Source: Armatimonadaceae bacterium (GTDB taxonomy: Bacteria; Armatimonadota; Armatimonadia; Armatimonadales; Armatimonadaceae). Taken from it: a stretch of 40,342 nucleotides of DNA. This document shows, piece by piece, positions 8,733-16,756 of the stretch. Location: the NCBI GenBank assembly GCA_030446525.1, contig JAUJNC010000041.1, positions 1-40,342 of the forward strand, given 5' to 3'. Position 1 is the first letter of the stretch. Every line of letters begins with the position of its first letter. The notes below the pieces were generated by a model. The model was not told where the DNA came from. It worked only from the letters and a program-made list of their open reading frames with translations, and did not search any database. Position numbers and translations under genes: made by a program.

Positions 8733-10526
8733 ATGCGTAGCCGTTGGCTTGTCGCGACCGTAGCCCTGCTCCTTGGGGCGGCTCCGAAGGCATTCGGAGG
8801 CGAGATCGTGCGCATCACTGAGGAGAACTGGCGGCTCGTTCCGGGCGGCAAGGAAGTGGACGCGATCTACGGCGACTACCTGATGCGCAACGACCGGGTG
8901 GCGGCGGTGATCGGTGATGCGGTGCCGGGGCGGCACGCGCACATGAGCTGCCCGGATGTGCAGGGGGCGGTCATTGACTTTGCGCTGCTCGAAACCGACA
9001 ACGACCAGCTCACGGCGTTCAAGCCCCATGGCGAAGCGGAGGGCGGACCCGCGGCCACGCGCGCCGAGATCCTGGCCGCCAGCGGACCGGAGATCCGCCT
9101 GCGCGTCACCCGCCCGCCGCAGGCGAACGATCCGGTCGAACTAATGACCGAATACACGCTCCGCGACGGGCAGCCGTTCCTGCGGGTGACCACGCGCTAC
9201 CGCAACCGGGGCCAGAAGGCGGTCCGCCGGCGTATCGCCGACAAGATGCGCTGCAATCAGACGTTCGCGCAGAGCCCCGAAGGCGCGTTGGACTGTCTCC
9301 TCTTCTATGACAAGTGGTTCCGCGCTGCCTATGAGGGACAGACGGCCCGGGTTGCGGCGCGCCTGGTGCGCGCGGTGGACAGCCGTGGCTGGATCAGAGC
9401 GGACTTCCACAGCCACTCCTCCGAGAGCGGCGATAACACCACGGAACCGGAGAGCCGGATCACCTGCCTGGCGGCCGAGGGCGTCGAGTTTGCGCCTTCC
9501 ACCGAGCACAACCGGATCCAGACCTACCGCCATCGCCTCAGGAAGCTGAGCCTGGAGCGTTTGCTGGCCACCTCGGATGGCATCGAGCTGACCGGAAGCC
9601 CCTTTGCGCTCAACCACCAGAACGCCTTCCCGCTTATCCTGAAGCCCGGGATGCAGGACGGCGGCGCCCCGCCCACTGATCCGCAGCCGCGCTCCCAGGT
9701 CCGGCGGCTCTTGGAGCATGACTCCCGCAGCGAGAAGCTGGTACAGCAGAACCATCCGGATATCGGCTGGCTCTTCTTCGATAAGGATGGCGACGGGAAC
9801 CCGGACGAGGGCTTCGGCAGGTTTGAGTTCACCCACGTCATCGAGAGCTGGGCCACCAACATCCTGGCCATGCAGCCGACGAGGCGGACGGGCAGTGGTG
9901 AACTGCGCAACAACCCGGTTTTCAACTGGCTGCAGCTGCTGAACCAGGGCTTCCGCCTTCCGGGGGTAGCCAATACCGACGCCCACTACTGCTTCCACCA
10001 GTCCGGCACCGTCCGCAACTACGTCCGGTCTTCCACCGATGACCCCGCCCAGGTGGAGGAGATGGCGGTGGTGCGCGCGGCGAAGCGGGGGCGCATCGTC
10101 ATGACCAATGGTCCTTACCTGGACATCTCGCTAAGCGGCGCGCTGCCCGGCGATGACGTCCGGCTGAAGGGGAAGGGGCGGCTGCGGGTGCGGGTGCAGT
10201 GTGCTAACTGGCTCGACGTGGACCGCGTGCAGGTCCTGGTCAATGGCCGCCCGGAACCGGCGTTGAACTTCACCCGCGCCTCGCACCCGCAGTTCTTCGC
10301 CGATGGCGTCGTGAAGTTCGACCGTGAGATCGAGATAGCGCTGGAGCGGGATGCCCACCTGATCGTGGTAGCCACCGACGCCCACGCCACGACCGGACCC
10401 ATTATGGGCCAGCGGGGCGAGCGTCCCCTGGCGATCAGCAACCCGATCTACGTGGATGTCGATGGCGGCGGCTTCAAGCCCAGCAAGGATACACTCGGAG
10501 GGCCACTCCCGACCAAGAAAGGCTAG
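8733..10526 (+). CDS. Secreted PHP-domain metallohydrolase, CehA/McbA-like
   Basis: The 597-residue protein begins with a Sec signal peptide (MRSRWLVATVALLLGAA). A beta-rich N-terminal region runs to about residue 215. Then comes the PHP block WIRADFHSHSSESGDN near residue 222, with the His-x-His metal pair, followed by EGVEFAPSTEHN. Further metal-site residues are likely in LVQQNHPD and GVANTDAHYCFH. The C-terminal third (GDDVRLKGKG, VQCANWLDVDRVQVLVNG) is a beta domain. CehA and McbA are carbamate and amide hydrolases; most relatives have unknown substrates, so only a metal-dependent hydrolase role is claimed. GGAG lies 10 nt before ATG. The gene is intact and stands alone between terminators. 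Confidence 0.8.
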   Translation: MRSRWLVATVALLLGAAPKAFGGEIVRITEENWRLVPGGKEVDAIYGDYLMRNDRVAAVIGDAVPGRHAHMSCPDVQGAVIDFALLETDNDQLTAFKPHGEAEGGPAATRAEILAASGPEIRLRVTRPPQANDPVELMTEYTLRDGQPFLRVTTRYRNRGQKAVRRRIADKMRCNQTFAQSPEGALDCLLFYDKWFRAAYEGQTARVAARLVRAVDSRGWIRADFHSHSSESGDNTTEPESRITCLAAEGVEFAPSTEHNRIQTYRHRLRKLSLERLLATSDGIELTGSPFALNHQNAFPLILKPGMQDGGAPPTDPQPRSQVRRLLEHDSRSEKLVQQNHPDIGWLFFDKDGDGNPDEGFGRFEFTHVIESWATNILAMQPTRRTGSGELRNNPVFNWLQLLNQGFRLPGVANTDAHYCFHQSGTVRNYVRSSTDDPAQVEEMAVVRAAKRGRIVMTNGPYLDISLSGALPGDDVRLKGKGRLRVRVQCANWLDVDRVQVLVNGRPEPALNFTRASHPQFFADGVVKFDREIEIALERDAHLIVVATDAHATTGPIMGQRGERPLAISNPIYVDVDGGGFKPSKDTLGGPLPTKKG

Positions 10527-10554
10527 AGGCGAAGGCTTGGCAATCCGGAAGCCT

Positions 10555-10586
10555 GAGGGGTCTGCAGTTTCTGTTACAGACCCCTC
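10555..10586. terminator. Hairpin between convergent genes
   Basis: GAGGGGTCTG (10555-10564) pairs perfectly with CAGACCCCTC (10577-10586) around a 12-nt loop. It lies between the plus-strand metallohydrolase and the minus-strand pseudopilin gene and could end transcripts from both sides. No long T run follows. Confidence 0.55.
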
Positions 10587-10629
10587 TGCGTAGGTGTCGG
10601 AGCAGCGCGTTCCATGCGGGCTCGCGGGA

Positions 10630-11433
10630 TCAGTCCACCTTCCCGTCGGCGCGCGGCACGTTCCACCACTGCTTCCAGTGATCCTTCTGCGCCTGAGTGG
10701 CGGAGTCGTAGGGGATGCCCTGGCCCTGCGCGGGCAGCGGCATCGGGCCGAACATCTGGCCGGACTTCATGGACTTGGCATGCCCGTCCGCGAAGGCGAC
10801 GTTGGACTGCTCCTGGTGGCGGAAGTCGACGTTCCACCAGTAGCCGTTCGATTCGGGGAACTGCATGGTGGGCGCGACCGCGTAATACCCCCAGTTCGTG
10901 GTGTTGGTGTCGGTCGAGCGGCGGCGCGAATCGGTAATCATGATGAGACTGGCAGGCTGGTCATGGCTAGTCAGACTGACGGCGTTGCGCCGGCCAAACG
11001 CACCCCGGTAGTTCGCCCCATAGGAGCCGGTGTTGCTGCCCGACGCCGGGAAGCCCCTGGGTTTGCCGAGCGAGGGGCAGACCATGACGTCGAGGTTCTT
11101 GATATAGGGCTGGATGACGAGCCACCAGTAGCCACTGGTGGTGTACGGCCTGCCGTCCAGGCGCGTATAGGTCGCCGGCCCGGGATGCTGGCTGATGGGC
11201 AGCGTCTCGTCGTAGTCCTGGGCGTATTGCATCACACCCAGCCCCAGCTGCTTCATATTCGAAAGGCAAGAGATCTGCCGGGCCTTCTCTCTTGCCTGCG
11301 CGAAAACGGGAAACAGGATGGCGGCGAGGATCGCTATGATGGCGATGACGACGAGAAGCTCGATGAGCGTGAATGCACGTCGTGCATTCGTGAAAGCGGC
11401 TCCCTTACGGGGACCAGAGGTGCGACGATGCAT
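10630..11433 (-). CDS. Pseudopilin-like (DUF1559-type) protein
   Basis: This intact 267-residue protein starts at ATG 11433, chosen because AAGGAGGAG lies 8 nt upstream; an in-frame upstream start at 11478 lacks such a site. A basic leader is followed by [20 protein letters not shown] and [20 protein letters not shown], the type IV pilin-like cleavage site and helix. The family blocks [19 protein letters not shown], a CPS motif and [11 protein letters not shown] follow. The C-terminus is a charged tail ([16 protein letters not shown]). It should be cleaved after the Ala-rich leader and be anchored in or exported through the inner membrane. It lies 77 bp downstream of the GntR/LacI-type regulator on the same strand, so the two may be transcribed together. 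Confidence 0.85.
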   Translation of the reverse strand: MHRRTSGPRKGAAFTNARRAFTLIELLVVIAIIAILAAILFPVFAQAREKARQISCLSNMKQLGLGVMQYAQDYDETLPISQHPGPATYTRLDGRPYTTSGYWWLVIQPYIKNLDVMVCPSLGKPRGFPASGSNTGSYGANYRGAFGRRNAVSLTSHDQPASLIMITDSRRRSTDTNTTNWGYYAVAPTMQFPESNGYWWNVDFRHQEQSNVAFADGHAKSMKSGQMFGPMPLPAQGQGIPYDSATQAQKDHWKQWWNVPRADGKVD

Positions 11434-11510
11434 CTGTGTACTCCTCCTTGGAAGTATCGAAGAAGATCTGTTGGTCATTCAGGCCACAATGAAGATGTCC
11501 TGATCTTGGG

Positions 11511-12674
11511 CTATGCGTTCAGCGCGAGAAGAGGGCTAGCAACGTTGCTCGCGACCTCCGGCGTGATGTTCGCTGCCACTCGCGGGTCTTGCTTCGGGGC
11601 TGCTACGGAATCGCGCAGGATCAGCTCCGTCGCCAGCACCTCCGGCGCCCCGTCGTCCTCCCCGCGCAGCATCTGCAGCACCTTGGCCAGCGCCCGGCGT
11701 CCCAGCTCGTAGGCTGGCTGCCGGAGCACCGTCAGTGCCGGAACAAAATGCTGGACTGCCTGCACCTCGTCGATCACGATCACGGAAAGGTCTTCCGGTA
11801 TCTTCACGCCATGCCGCAGGAGCAGTGACAGCATGCGAGCCGCGACAGAGCCAGAACCGTCCAGTACCAGCGCCGTGGGAGGGACCGTCATGCTTTGCCA
11901 CCAGGCTTCCAGCAGGGACGCATCCATATGACGGCTGGTGATTAGCAAGTAGAAGGGGTCCACAGGCTGGCCTGCGCGCGCCATGGCATGTTGGAAACCC
12001 GCATACCGCTCCATGACGTCGCTGTTCTGGATGTTCCGGGTGACAAACGCAATACGGCGATGTCCCTCGTCCAGCAGGTGCTCGACGGCCTTGCAGACGC
12101 CTTCGAAGTTTTCCGTAGAGACGAGCGGCAGGGAAAATGTCCGACTGCGCAGGGCGAGCCCAACCACAGTCAATCCGGCGCGATGCAGCGACAGGATGCC
12201 CCGCAAGTCGTCTGTTTCCCAGCTCAAGGCAAGAACAGCATCCACGCCCAAATCGCGGACCACATCGGCGGTCGGTACACCGGACTTGTCGTAGTACACG
12301 ATATCCCCATGCTGCGCGGCCGCCTCCTTGCGGATGCCGGCAAAGAGCGGGCTGCCGTAGTCGTCTTCCGCGGGAAAGGCCCGTGAGCTGACCAGGATGC
12401 GGTAGGTGCGATCGACCGGTCGCGGCTCCGTAAGATAGGTGCCACTGCCCTGCACCCGTCGGAGCACGCCTTCCCAGACCAGCTCATTCAGCGCCCGGCT
12501 GATCGTGACGCGGCTCCAGCCGAAGTCACGGCGCAGCTCTTCCTCGGTGGGAAGGCGGTCACCCGGTTTCAGGCCGTGCGCGCCGATGTACTCCAGGACC
12601 GCGCACCGGGCCTGTTCATACCGCAGCGGACGCGCCCCATCCTTCCGAGGATTTGTCTTGTTTATTGCCGTCAA
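11511..12674 (-). CDS. GntR/LacI hybrid transcriptional regulator
   Basis: The 387-residue protein has a GntR-type winged helix at residues 13-80 (ARCAVLEYIGAHGLKPGDRL, TEEELRRDFGWSRVTISRAL, VLRRVQGSGTYL). A LacI/PurR-type sugar-binding domain follows (VEHLLDEGHRRIAFVTRN, MTVPPTALVLDGSG, LSVIVIDE, TVLRQPAYELGRRAL). Start TTG 12674 was chosen: AAAGGA lies 8 nt upstream and a strong promoter 20 nt further out. The open frame runs on to 14111, but that extension is antisense to the phosphatase gene. Such hybrids usually repress sugar-use genes. The divergent promoter region with repeated GATTTGTC sites suggests it controls itself and the neighbouring phosphatase/TPR pair. Confidence 0.85.
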   Translation of the reverse strand: MTAINKTNPRKDGARPLRYEQARCAVLEYIGAHGLKPGDRLPTEEELRRDFGWSRVTISRALNELVWEGVLRRVQGSGTYLTEPRPVDRTYRILVSSRAFPAEDDYGSPLFAGIRKEAAAQHGDIVYYDKSGVPTADVVRDLGVDAVLALSWETDDLRGILSLHRAGLTVVGLALRSRTFSLPLVSTENFEGVCKAVEHLLDEGHRRIAFVTRNIQNSDVMERYAGFQHAMARAGQPVDPFYLLITSRHMDASLLEAWWQSMTVPPTALVLDGSGSVAARMLSLLLRHGVKIPEDLSVIVIDEVQAVQHFVPALTVLRQPAYELGRRALAKVLQMLRGEDDGAPEVLATELILRDSVAAPKQDPRVAANITPEVASNVASPLLALNA

Positions 12675-12816
12675 TCCCCTGGTCCTTTCCCGAATAGTAC
12701 TGCCGGAACTCGGATTTGTCAAGAGATTTGTATGATAAATTTCGCCCGTAACCGGCATGCCCGGATGATTTGTCTTACCTGCAGGCGATGATCGCTTGAC
12801 TTTGCCGGGATTTGTC
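12649..12816. promoter_or_regulatory. Repeated GATTTGTC sites, candidate operators
   Basis: GATTTGTC occurs exactly at 12650-12657, 12713-12720, 12767-12774 and 12809-12816, all in one orientation, plus GATTTGTA at 12725-12732. Two of the copies belong to longer similar units that end in AATTTCGCC (12725-12746 and 12809-12830). One copy lies in the spacer of the plus-strand promoter and one overlaps the minus-strand -35 box. The layout fits binding sites for the regulator encoded at 11511-12674, which is an inference. Confidence 0.55.
12694..12722 (-). promoter_or_regulatory. Sigma-70-type promoter of the GntR/LacI regulator
   Basis: On the minus strand TTGACA (12722-12717) and TACTAT (12699-12694) are separated by exactly 17 bp. 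The -10 box lies 19 bp upstream of the TTG start at 12674, leaving room for the AAAGGA ribosome site. A GATTTGTC repeat overlaps the -35 box, consistent with autoregulation. Confidence 0.65.
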
Positions 12817-12824
12817 GGTAGAAT
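12796..12824 (+). promoter_or_regulatory. Sigma-70-type promoter giving a probably leaderless transcript
   Basis: TTGACT (12796-12801) and TAGAAT (12819-12824) are spaced by 17 bp. The ATG at 12831 is only 6 nt beyond the -10 box, so transcription should start at or next to the A of ATG. No Shine-Dalgarno site can fit. A GATTTGTC repeat fills the spacer. Confidence 0.65.
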
Positions 12825-12830
12825 TTCGCC

Positions 12831-14294
12831 ATGAAGATCCACAGACGCACCTTTTTGTTGTTGCCCCTCCTTATCGTCCTCGCCGGCGCTGGCATGGCCG
12901 CGCAGGCCGCGCCGACCGATGTCTTCGCGCGCGCCCCGTATCTGCAGATGGCGACCCCCGATTCGATCTCTGTGGTCTGGCGGACCAAGGCGCCGATCAC
13001 CCCGGTGGTCCGCTACGGCGCGGCGCCCGACGGACTGGAGGGGACCGTCAGCGGCGCGGCCATCGTGACGCGGGTCGCGGCGCCGGAGGGCGCGGCGGCC
13101 GACCTGCCCCGGCTGCACAGCGCGCCGGACGGGACCTATCAGTACGAGGCGCGTATCACCGGGCTGGCGCCGGACACGCGCTACCACTACGCCGTCTTCG
13201 ACGGCGACAAGCGGCTCACCGGCGCGGACGGCAGCTATCATTTCAAGACGAACCCGGCGGTCGGCGCCGATAAGCCGATGCGCTTCTGGGTGGTCGGCGA
13301 CTCGGGGACCGGCGGAGCGGCGCAGGCGGAGGTCCATTCCGCGATGGTGGAGCATACCGCGCGGGAAAAGCGCCCGCTCGATTTCTACGTCCACGTCGGG
13401 GATATGGCCTACAGGGACGGTAAGGACGACGAGTTCCAGAACCATTTCTTCGCCATGTACGAGCCGACGCTGCGAAACACCGTCTGCTGGCCCGCGATGG
13501 GCAATCATGAAGGGCATACGTCCAGCGGCGTGTCGGGGGTCGGCCCCTATTACGATGCCTACAGGCTGCCGACGAAAGGCGAGGCGGGCGGGGTCGCGTC
13601 CGGCACGGAAGCCTACTACTCCTTCGATTACGGCCGCGTCCACTTCATCTGCCTCAACTCCCACGACCTGGACCGCGCGCCCACGGGGGCGATGGCGCAG
13701 TGGCTCAAGGCCGACCTGGAAAAGACCAAGGCCGATTGGCTGATCGCGTTCTTCCACCACCCGCCTTACACCAAAGGGTCCCACGACAGCGACAAGGAAA
13801 AGCAGTTGATCGAGATGCGGACCCACATCATGCCGATCCTGGAATCCGGCGGCGTGGATGTGGTCCTGACCGGCCATTCTCATATCTATGAGCGCTCGAT
13901 GCTGATGGACGGCGCCTATGCGACGCCCACGGTGGCCGAGAACGTCATCCTCGACGACGGTGACGGCGACCCGAGCGGCGACGGCGCCTACAAAAAGAGC
14001 ACCGGTCTGAACCCCAATGAGGGCACGGTCCAGATCGTGGCCGGCCACGGCGGCACGGGCCTGCGCCGCAAGGGGACGATGCCGGTCATGAAGAGGATCA
14101 TCCTGGAGCACGGCTCGGTGATCGTCGATGTGGGGGGCGACACCCTGACGGCGATCATGCTGAACAAGGCCGGCGAGAAGCGGGACCTTTTCCGCATCGT
14201 CAAAAACGGCAAGGTGACGCCGACCCGCCTGTCGAGCCCCTGGCAGCCGCCCGCCTACATGCCGGAAGCCGAGAAGGCGGACGTGCGGCCATGA
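12831..14294 (+). CDS. Purple-acid-phosphatase-like metallophosphoesterase
   Basis: A 487-residue secreted protein. The signal peptide (RRTFLLLPLLIVLAGAGMAA, with a twin Arg) is followed by a fibronectin-like N-terminal domain (APYLQMATPDSISVVWRT) as in purple acid phosphatases. The dinuclear metal motifs are in order: VVGDSGTGG near 158, VGDMAYRDG near 189, GNHEGH near 223, AFFHHPPY near 307 and LTGHSHIYERS near 346. It should hydrolyse phosphate esters outside the cytoplasm. Its stop overlaps the start of the next gene by 4 nt, so they are translationally coupled. It is driven by the promoter just upstream and likely controlled by the divergent regulator. Confidence 0.85.
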   Translation: MKIHRRTFLLLPLLIVLAGAGMAAQAAPTDVFARAPYLQMATPDSISVVWRTKAPITPVVRYGAAPDGLEGTVSGAAIVTRVAAPEGAAADLPRLHSAPDGTYQYEARITGLAPDTRYHYAVFDGDKRLTGADGSYHFKTNPAVGADKPMRFWVVGDSGTGGAAQAEVHSAMVEHTAREKRPLDFYVHVGDMAYRDGKDDEFQNHFFAMYEPTLRNTVCWPAMGNHEGHTSSGVSGVGPYYDAYRLPTKGEAGGVASGTEAYYSFDYGRVHFICLNSHDLDRAPTGAMAQWLKADLEKTKADWLIAFFHHPPYTKGSHDSDKEKQLIEMRTHIMPILESGGVDVVLTGHSHIYERSMLMDGAYATPTVAENVILDDGDGDPSGDGAYKKSTGLNPNEGTVQIVAGHGGTGLRRKGTMPVMKRIILEHGSVIVDVGGDTLTAIMLNKAGEKRDLFRIVKNGKVTPTRLSSPWQPPAYMPEAEKADVRP

Positions 14295-15247
14295 AACGCT
14301 GTTTCGGTGCCGCGCCGGTCCGCGCCCTGGCGCTCCTGGCGCTTTGCGCGCCGGGCATGGTCCGGGCGCACGACAGCCCGGAGCATGTCGTCGAAGCGCT
14401 CACCGCCCGCATCGCCCGCGAGGGAAAGACCGCGCCGCTGCTATACCGCCGCGCCGTGGAGTACCGCGTGCTCGGCAAGCTGGACCACGCCGCCGCGGAC
14501 CTTCTGGCGGCGCTGAAGGTGGACCCCGCCTATCTGTCGGCGCACCGGGAGCTGTGCCTGGTCCGTCTGGCGGGGGGCCGGGACGGCGAGGCCCTCGCGG
14601 CCATCGACGGGGCCATCGCGCTGGTCCCCGGCGAGCGCGAGCGCGCCCCGCTGTACATGGTCCGGGCGCGGGTCTATGCCGACGGCGGCAGGGACGCGGC
14701 GGCGCTGGCCGACTGTGAGCGCGCCTTCCGGCACCACACCGGGGAGGTGGACTGGTATCTCACGCGCGCCCGGCTTCAAGCCCGGCTCGGAACGTGGGAC
14801 GCCTGTCTGGGCGGGCTGAAGCGGGGGATCGAGCAGACCGGCAGCGCCGTGCTGGAGGTGGAGTTCGTCGAAACGCTGATCGACGCCGGTCGCTACCGGG
14901 AGGCGCTGGCGCGGATCGAGCCGGAGCTGCAGGACGCGCGCTGGCAAAGCGCCTGGCGCCTGCGGCGCGGCCGCGCGCTGCTGGGCCTGGGCGAGAAGCC
15001 GCGCGCCCAGGAGGACTTGCGAGCGGCGATCGCCGAGATGGACCCGCGCATCCGCCCCGGAACGCCCGACCTGATGTTGGTGGCGGATCGCGGGCTGGCG
15101 TACGCCCTGCTGGGAGATCGGGCGCTGGCCAAGCGGGATCTCGCGGCGGCGCGAGAAGGCGGCATCGACAGCTGGGTGACGCACCGTTTGGAGGCGGCGC
15201 TGGCCATCCTGGACCGCGCGTTTACGCCTCCTGGCCAGAGATTATGA
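14291..15247 (+). CDS. Secreted TPR-repeat protein
   Basis: A 318-residue protein with an N-terminal signal (MKRCFGAAPVRALALLALCA). It is almost wholly made of TPR-like helical pairs: LLYRRAVEYRVLGKLDHAAA, DPAYLSAHRELCLVRLAGG, APLYMVRARVYADGGRDAAA, WYLTRARLQARLGTWDACL, WRLRRGRALLGLGEKPRA, LVADRGLAYALLGDRALAKR. Its ATG overlaps the phosphatase stop (ATGA), so the two are coupled and probably act together in the periplasm. TPR proteins serve as scaffolds; no catalytic motif is visible. Confidence 0.8.
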   Translation: MKRCFGAAPVRALALLALCAPGMVRAHDSPEHVVEALTARIAREGKTAPLLYRRAVEYRVLGKLDHAAADLLAALKVDPAYLSAHRELCLVRLAGGRDGEALAAIDGAIALVPGERERAPLYMVRARVYADGGRDAAALADCERAFRHHTGEVDWYLTRARLQARLGTWDACLGGLKRGIEQTGSAVLEVEFVETLIDAGRYREALARIEPELQDARWQSAWRLRRGRALLGLGEKPRAQEDLRAAIAEMDPRIRPGTPDLMLVADRGLAYALLGDRALAKRDLAAAREGGIDSWVTHRLEAALAILDRAFTPPGQRL

Positions 15248-15672
15248 GCGCCTGCCCGAACCGTAGTGATGCCCCCACCCGGTTTCCGTGAGGACACGTT
15301 GAAACCGACCATCTTACGACCCGTTACGGCACGGTTTGCCCCCTGCTTCCTTTCAGCGCTTGTGTCGCTTTCTGTCGTGCTTGGCCCGGATCACCGTTGA
15401 TCGGCTGCACGGCGTTCCTGAAATCCACGGGAAGCATCGAACTGAGCGGCCGCCCCGGCCACCAAATCGGAGCGCCTGCCCGGCCCTGATCTGCAACTCC
15501 CCGTTCCCGCTCTGGCATCTTTGTCGCCCCGCCCGTCCACGCCCGCCGTCCGCGTTCCCTGTCACACATTTGTGTTACCTCAAATTGTCTACTCCGAAAA
15601 AGGGACTCGCAATCCTTTGTCATACCGCGTATATTCATCTCTGACGCCATTCTCTCGAAAGGAGGCATCGTC
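15248..15672. other. Intergenic region upstream of the central cluster
   Basis: No convincing gene was found in these 425 bp; open frames here are low-quality Arg/Pro-rich shadows. The last 130 bp become richer in A and T, as expected for a promoter region. They hold a palindrome at 15561-15578 and end with AAAGGAGG at 15658-15665, the ribosome site of the next gene. No clear -35/-10 pair was recognised. Confidence 0.5.
15561..15578. promoter_or_regulatory. Palindrome, possible operator of the central cluster
   Basis: ACACATTTGTGT at 15564-15575 is a perfect inverted repeat (ACACA/TGTGT about a TT centre). The outermost GT and AC also pair. It lies about 100 bp upstream of the first cluster gene, a fitting place for a dimeric regulator. 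Confidence 0.35.
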
Positions 15673-16613
15673 ATGCAGACGAGGGAGAGCGAATTGGAGT
15701 TCGAGCTGGAAGGCGAGGACGAGTACGAGGACGAGTACGAAGGCGAGGAGTTCCTCGGAACGGTCGCCAACGTCGGAAGAAACCTGCTCGGTCTCGGCGA
15801 GGGCGAGTACGAGGAGGAGTACGAGGGCGAAGACGAATTCGAAGGCGAGTTCGAGTACGAAGGCGAGTATGAGGGAGAGGAGTTCTTACGCCGAATCGCG
15901 CGCGGCGTTGGCCGGTTCGCCCAGCGCGCCGCGCCCATACTGCGCAACGTCGCCCGCGTCGCCGCGCCGATGGTCGGCACCGCCGTCGGCGGTGTCCTCG
16001 GCGGCCCGCTCGGAGCGCGCGTAGGCAGCATGGCCGGACGCGCGGCAGGCTCACTGCTGCGTGAGGGCGAGTTCGAAGAAGAGGGCGAGTTCGAGTACGA
16101 AGGCGAGTTCGAGGAGGAGTACGAGTTTGAGGCTGCCCCGACCGGGCCGATGACCCAGCAGCAGGCGCTCGGCGAAGCCCGATGGCCGCCGTTGCCGCCC
16201 GCGCCCGTACGGACGCCGAAGCGGAGGCGATGGTCGGCGCTTCCACCGTGGTCTCCATCTCGCCCGCCGACCGGGCCGCGCTGCGAAACGTCCTGCCGCA
16301 CCTCGTGCGCGGCACGGCGGTCCTTACCCGCGTCCTGCGCCGCAACGCGGCCACCCGCCCGGCGGTCCGCGCCGTGCCCGCCATCGTCCGACGCACGACC
16401 CAACAACTGGCGCGGCGCGCCCAGACAGGCCGGCCCGTCACCCGCGGCGCCGCCGCCCGCGAGATGGCGAACCAGACCCGGCGCGTGCTCAGCAGCCCGC
16501 GCACCTGCGCCTCAGCCATCCAGCGGAACGTTCAAGGTACCCGCGCCGCCGTCCGCGGCGGCACCGCCGCCGCGGGCACCGGCCGCCGTCCCCGTCCCGC
16601 GGCCGCCCGGTAA
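15673..16613 (+). CDS. Acidic aromatic-repeat protein with glycine-zipper segment, paralog 1 (frameshifted)
   Basis: ATG 15673 follows AAAGGAGG. The N-terminus is built of Glu/Asp with Tyr/Phe at nearly every second position (ELEFELEGEDEYEDEYEGEE, residues 7-26). A second acidic run at about 45-74 ends in EEF. A basic helix and a Gly/Ala-rich stretch VGTAVGGVLGGPLGARVG (near 97-114), which reads as a glycine zipper able to insert in membranes, come next. A third acidic run follows at about 130-155. Near 16180 the frame shifts to DAEAEAMVG and a basic helical C-terminal domain (NAATRPAVRAVPAIVRRTTQ, SSPRTCASAIQRN) ending at TAA 16613. The next gene has the same C-terminal domain. No signal peptide. 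Function unknown; membrane-active or structural roles are guesses. Confidence 0.7.
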
Positions 16614-16756
16614 AGCGCAGTAACGACAGCAGGCGGCGGATGCCGCTGGAAGAGAATGGCGCTCAGGCGAGGGGGTCGGCATCTCCGGCCCCCACCCGCC
16701 GGCGCCAGGGCAACCCGCATTTTTGGGACGCCGGGCATCGGCAGAGAGCAGCAGCC

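Noticed and set aside
12675..14111. Very long N-terminal extension of the GntR/LacI regulator
   Set aside because: It is antisense to the intact phosphatase gene and lacks family similarity; TTG 12674 has a ribosome site and promoter.
15618..15645. Promoter TTGTCA...TATATT before the cluster
   Set aside because: The boxes are only 7 bp apart, so they cannot be a normal -35/-10 pair.
15324..16406. Minus-strand Ser/Pro/Tyr-rich open frame
   Set aside because: Its repeats are simply the complement of the Glu/Tyr repeat codons on the plus strand.
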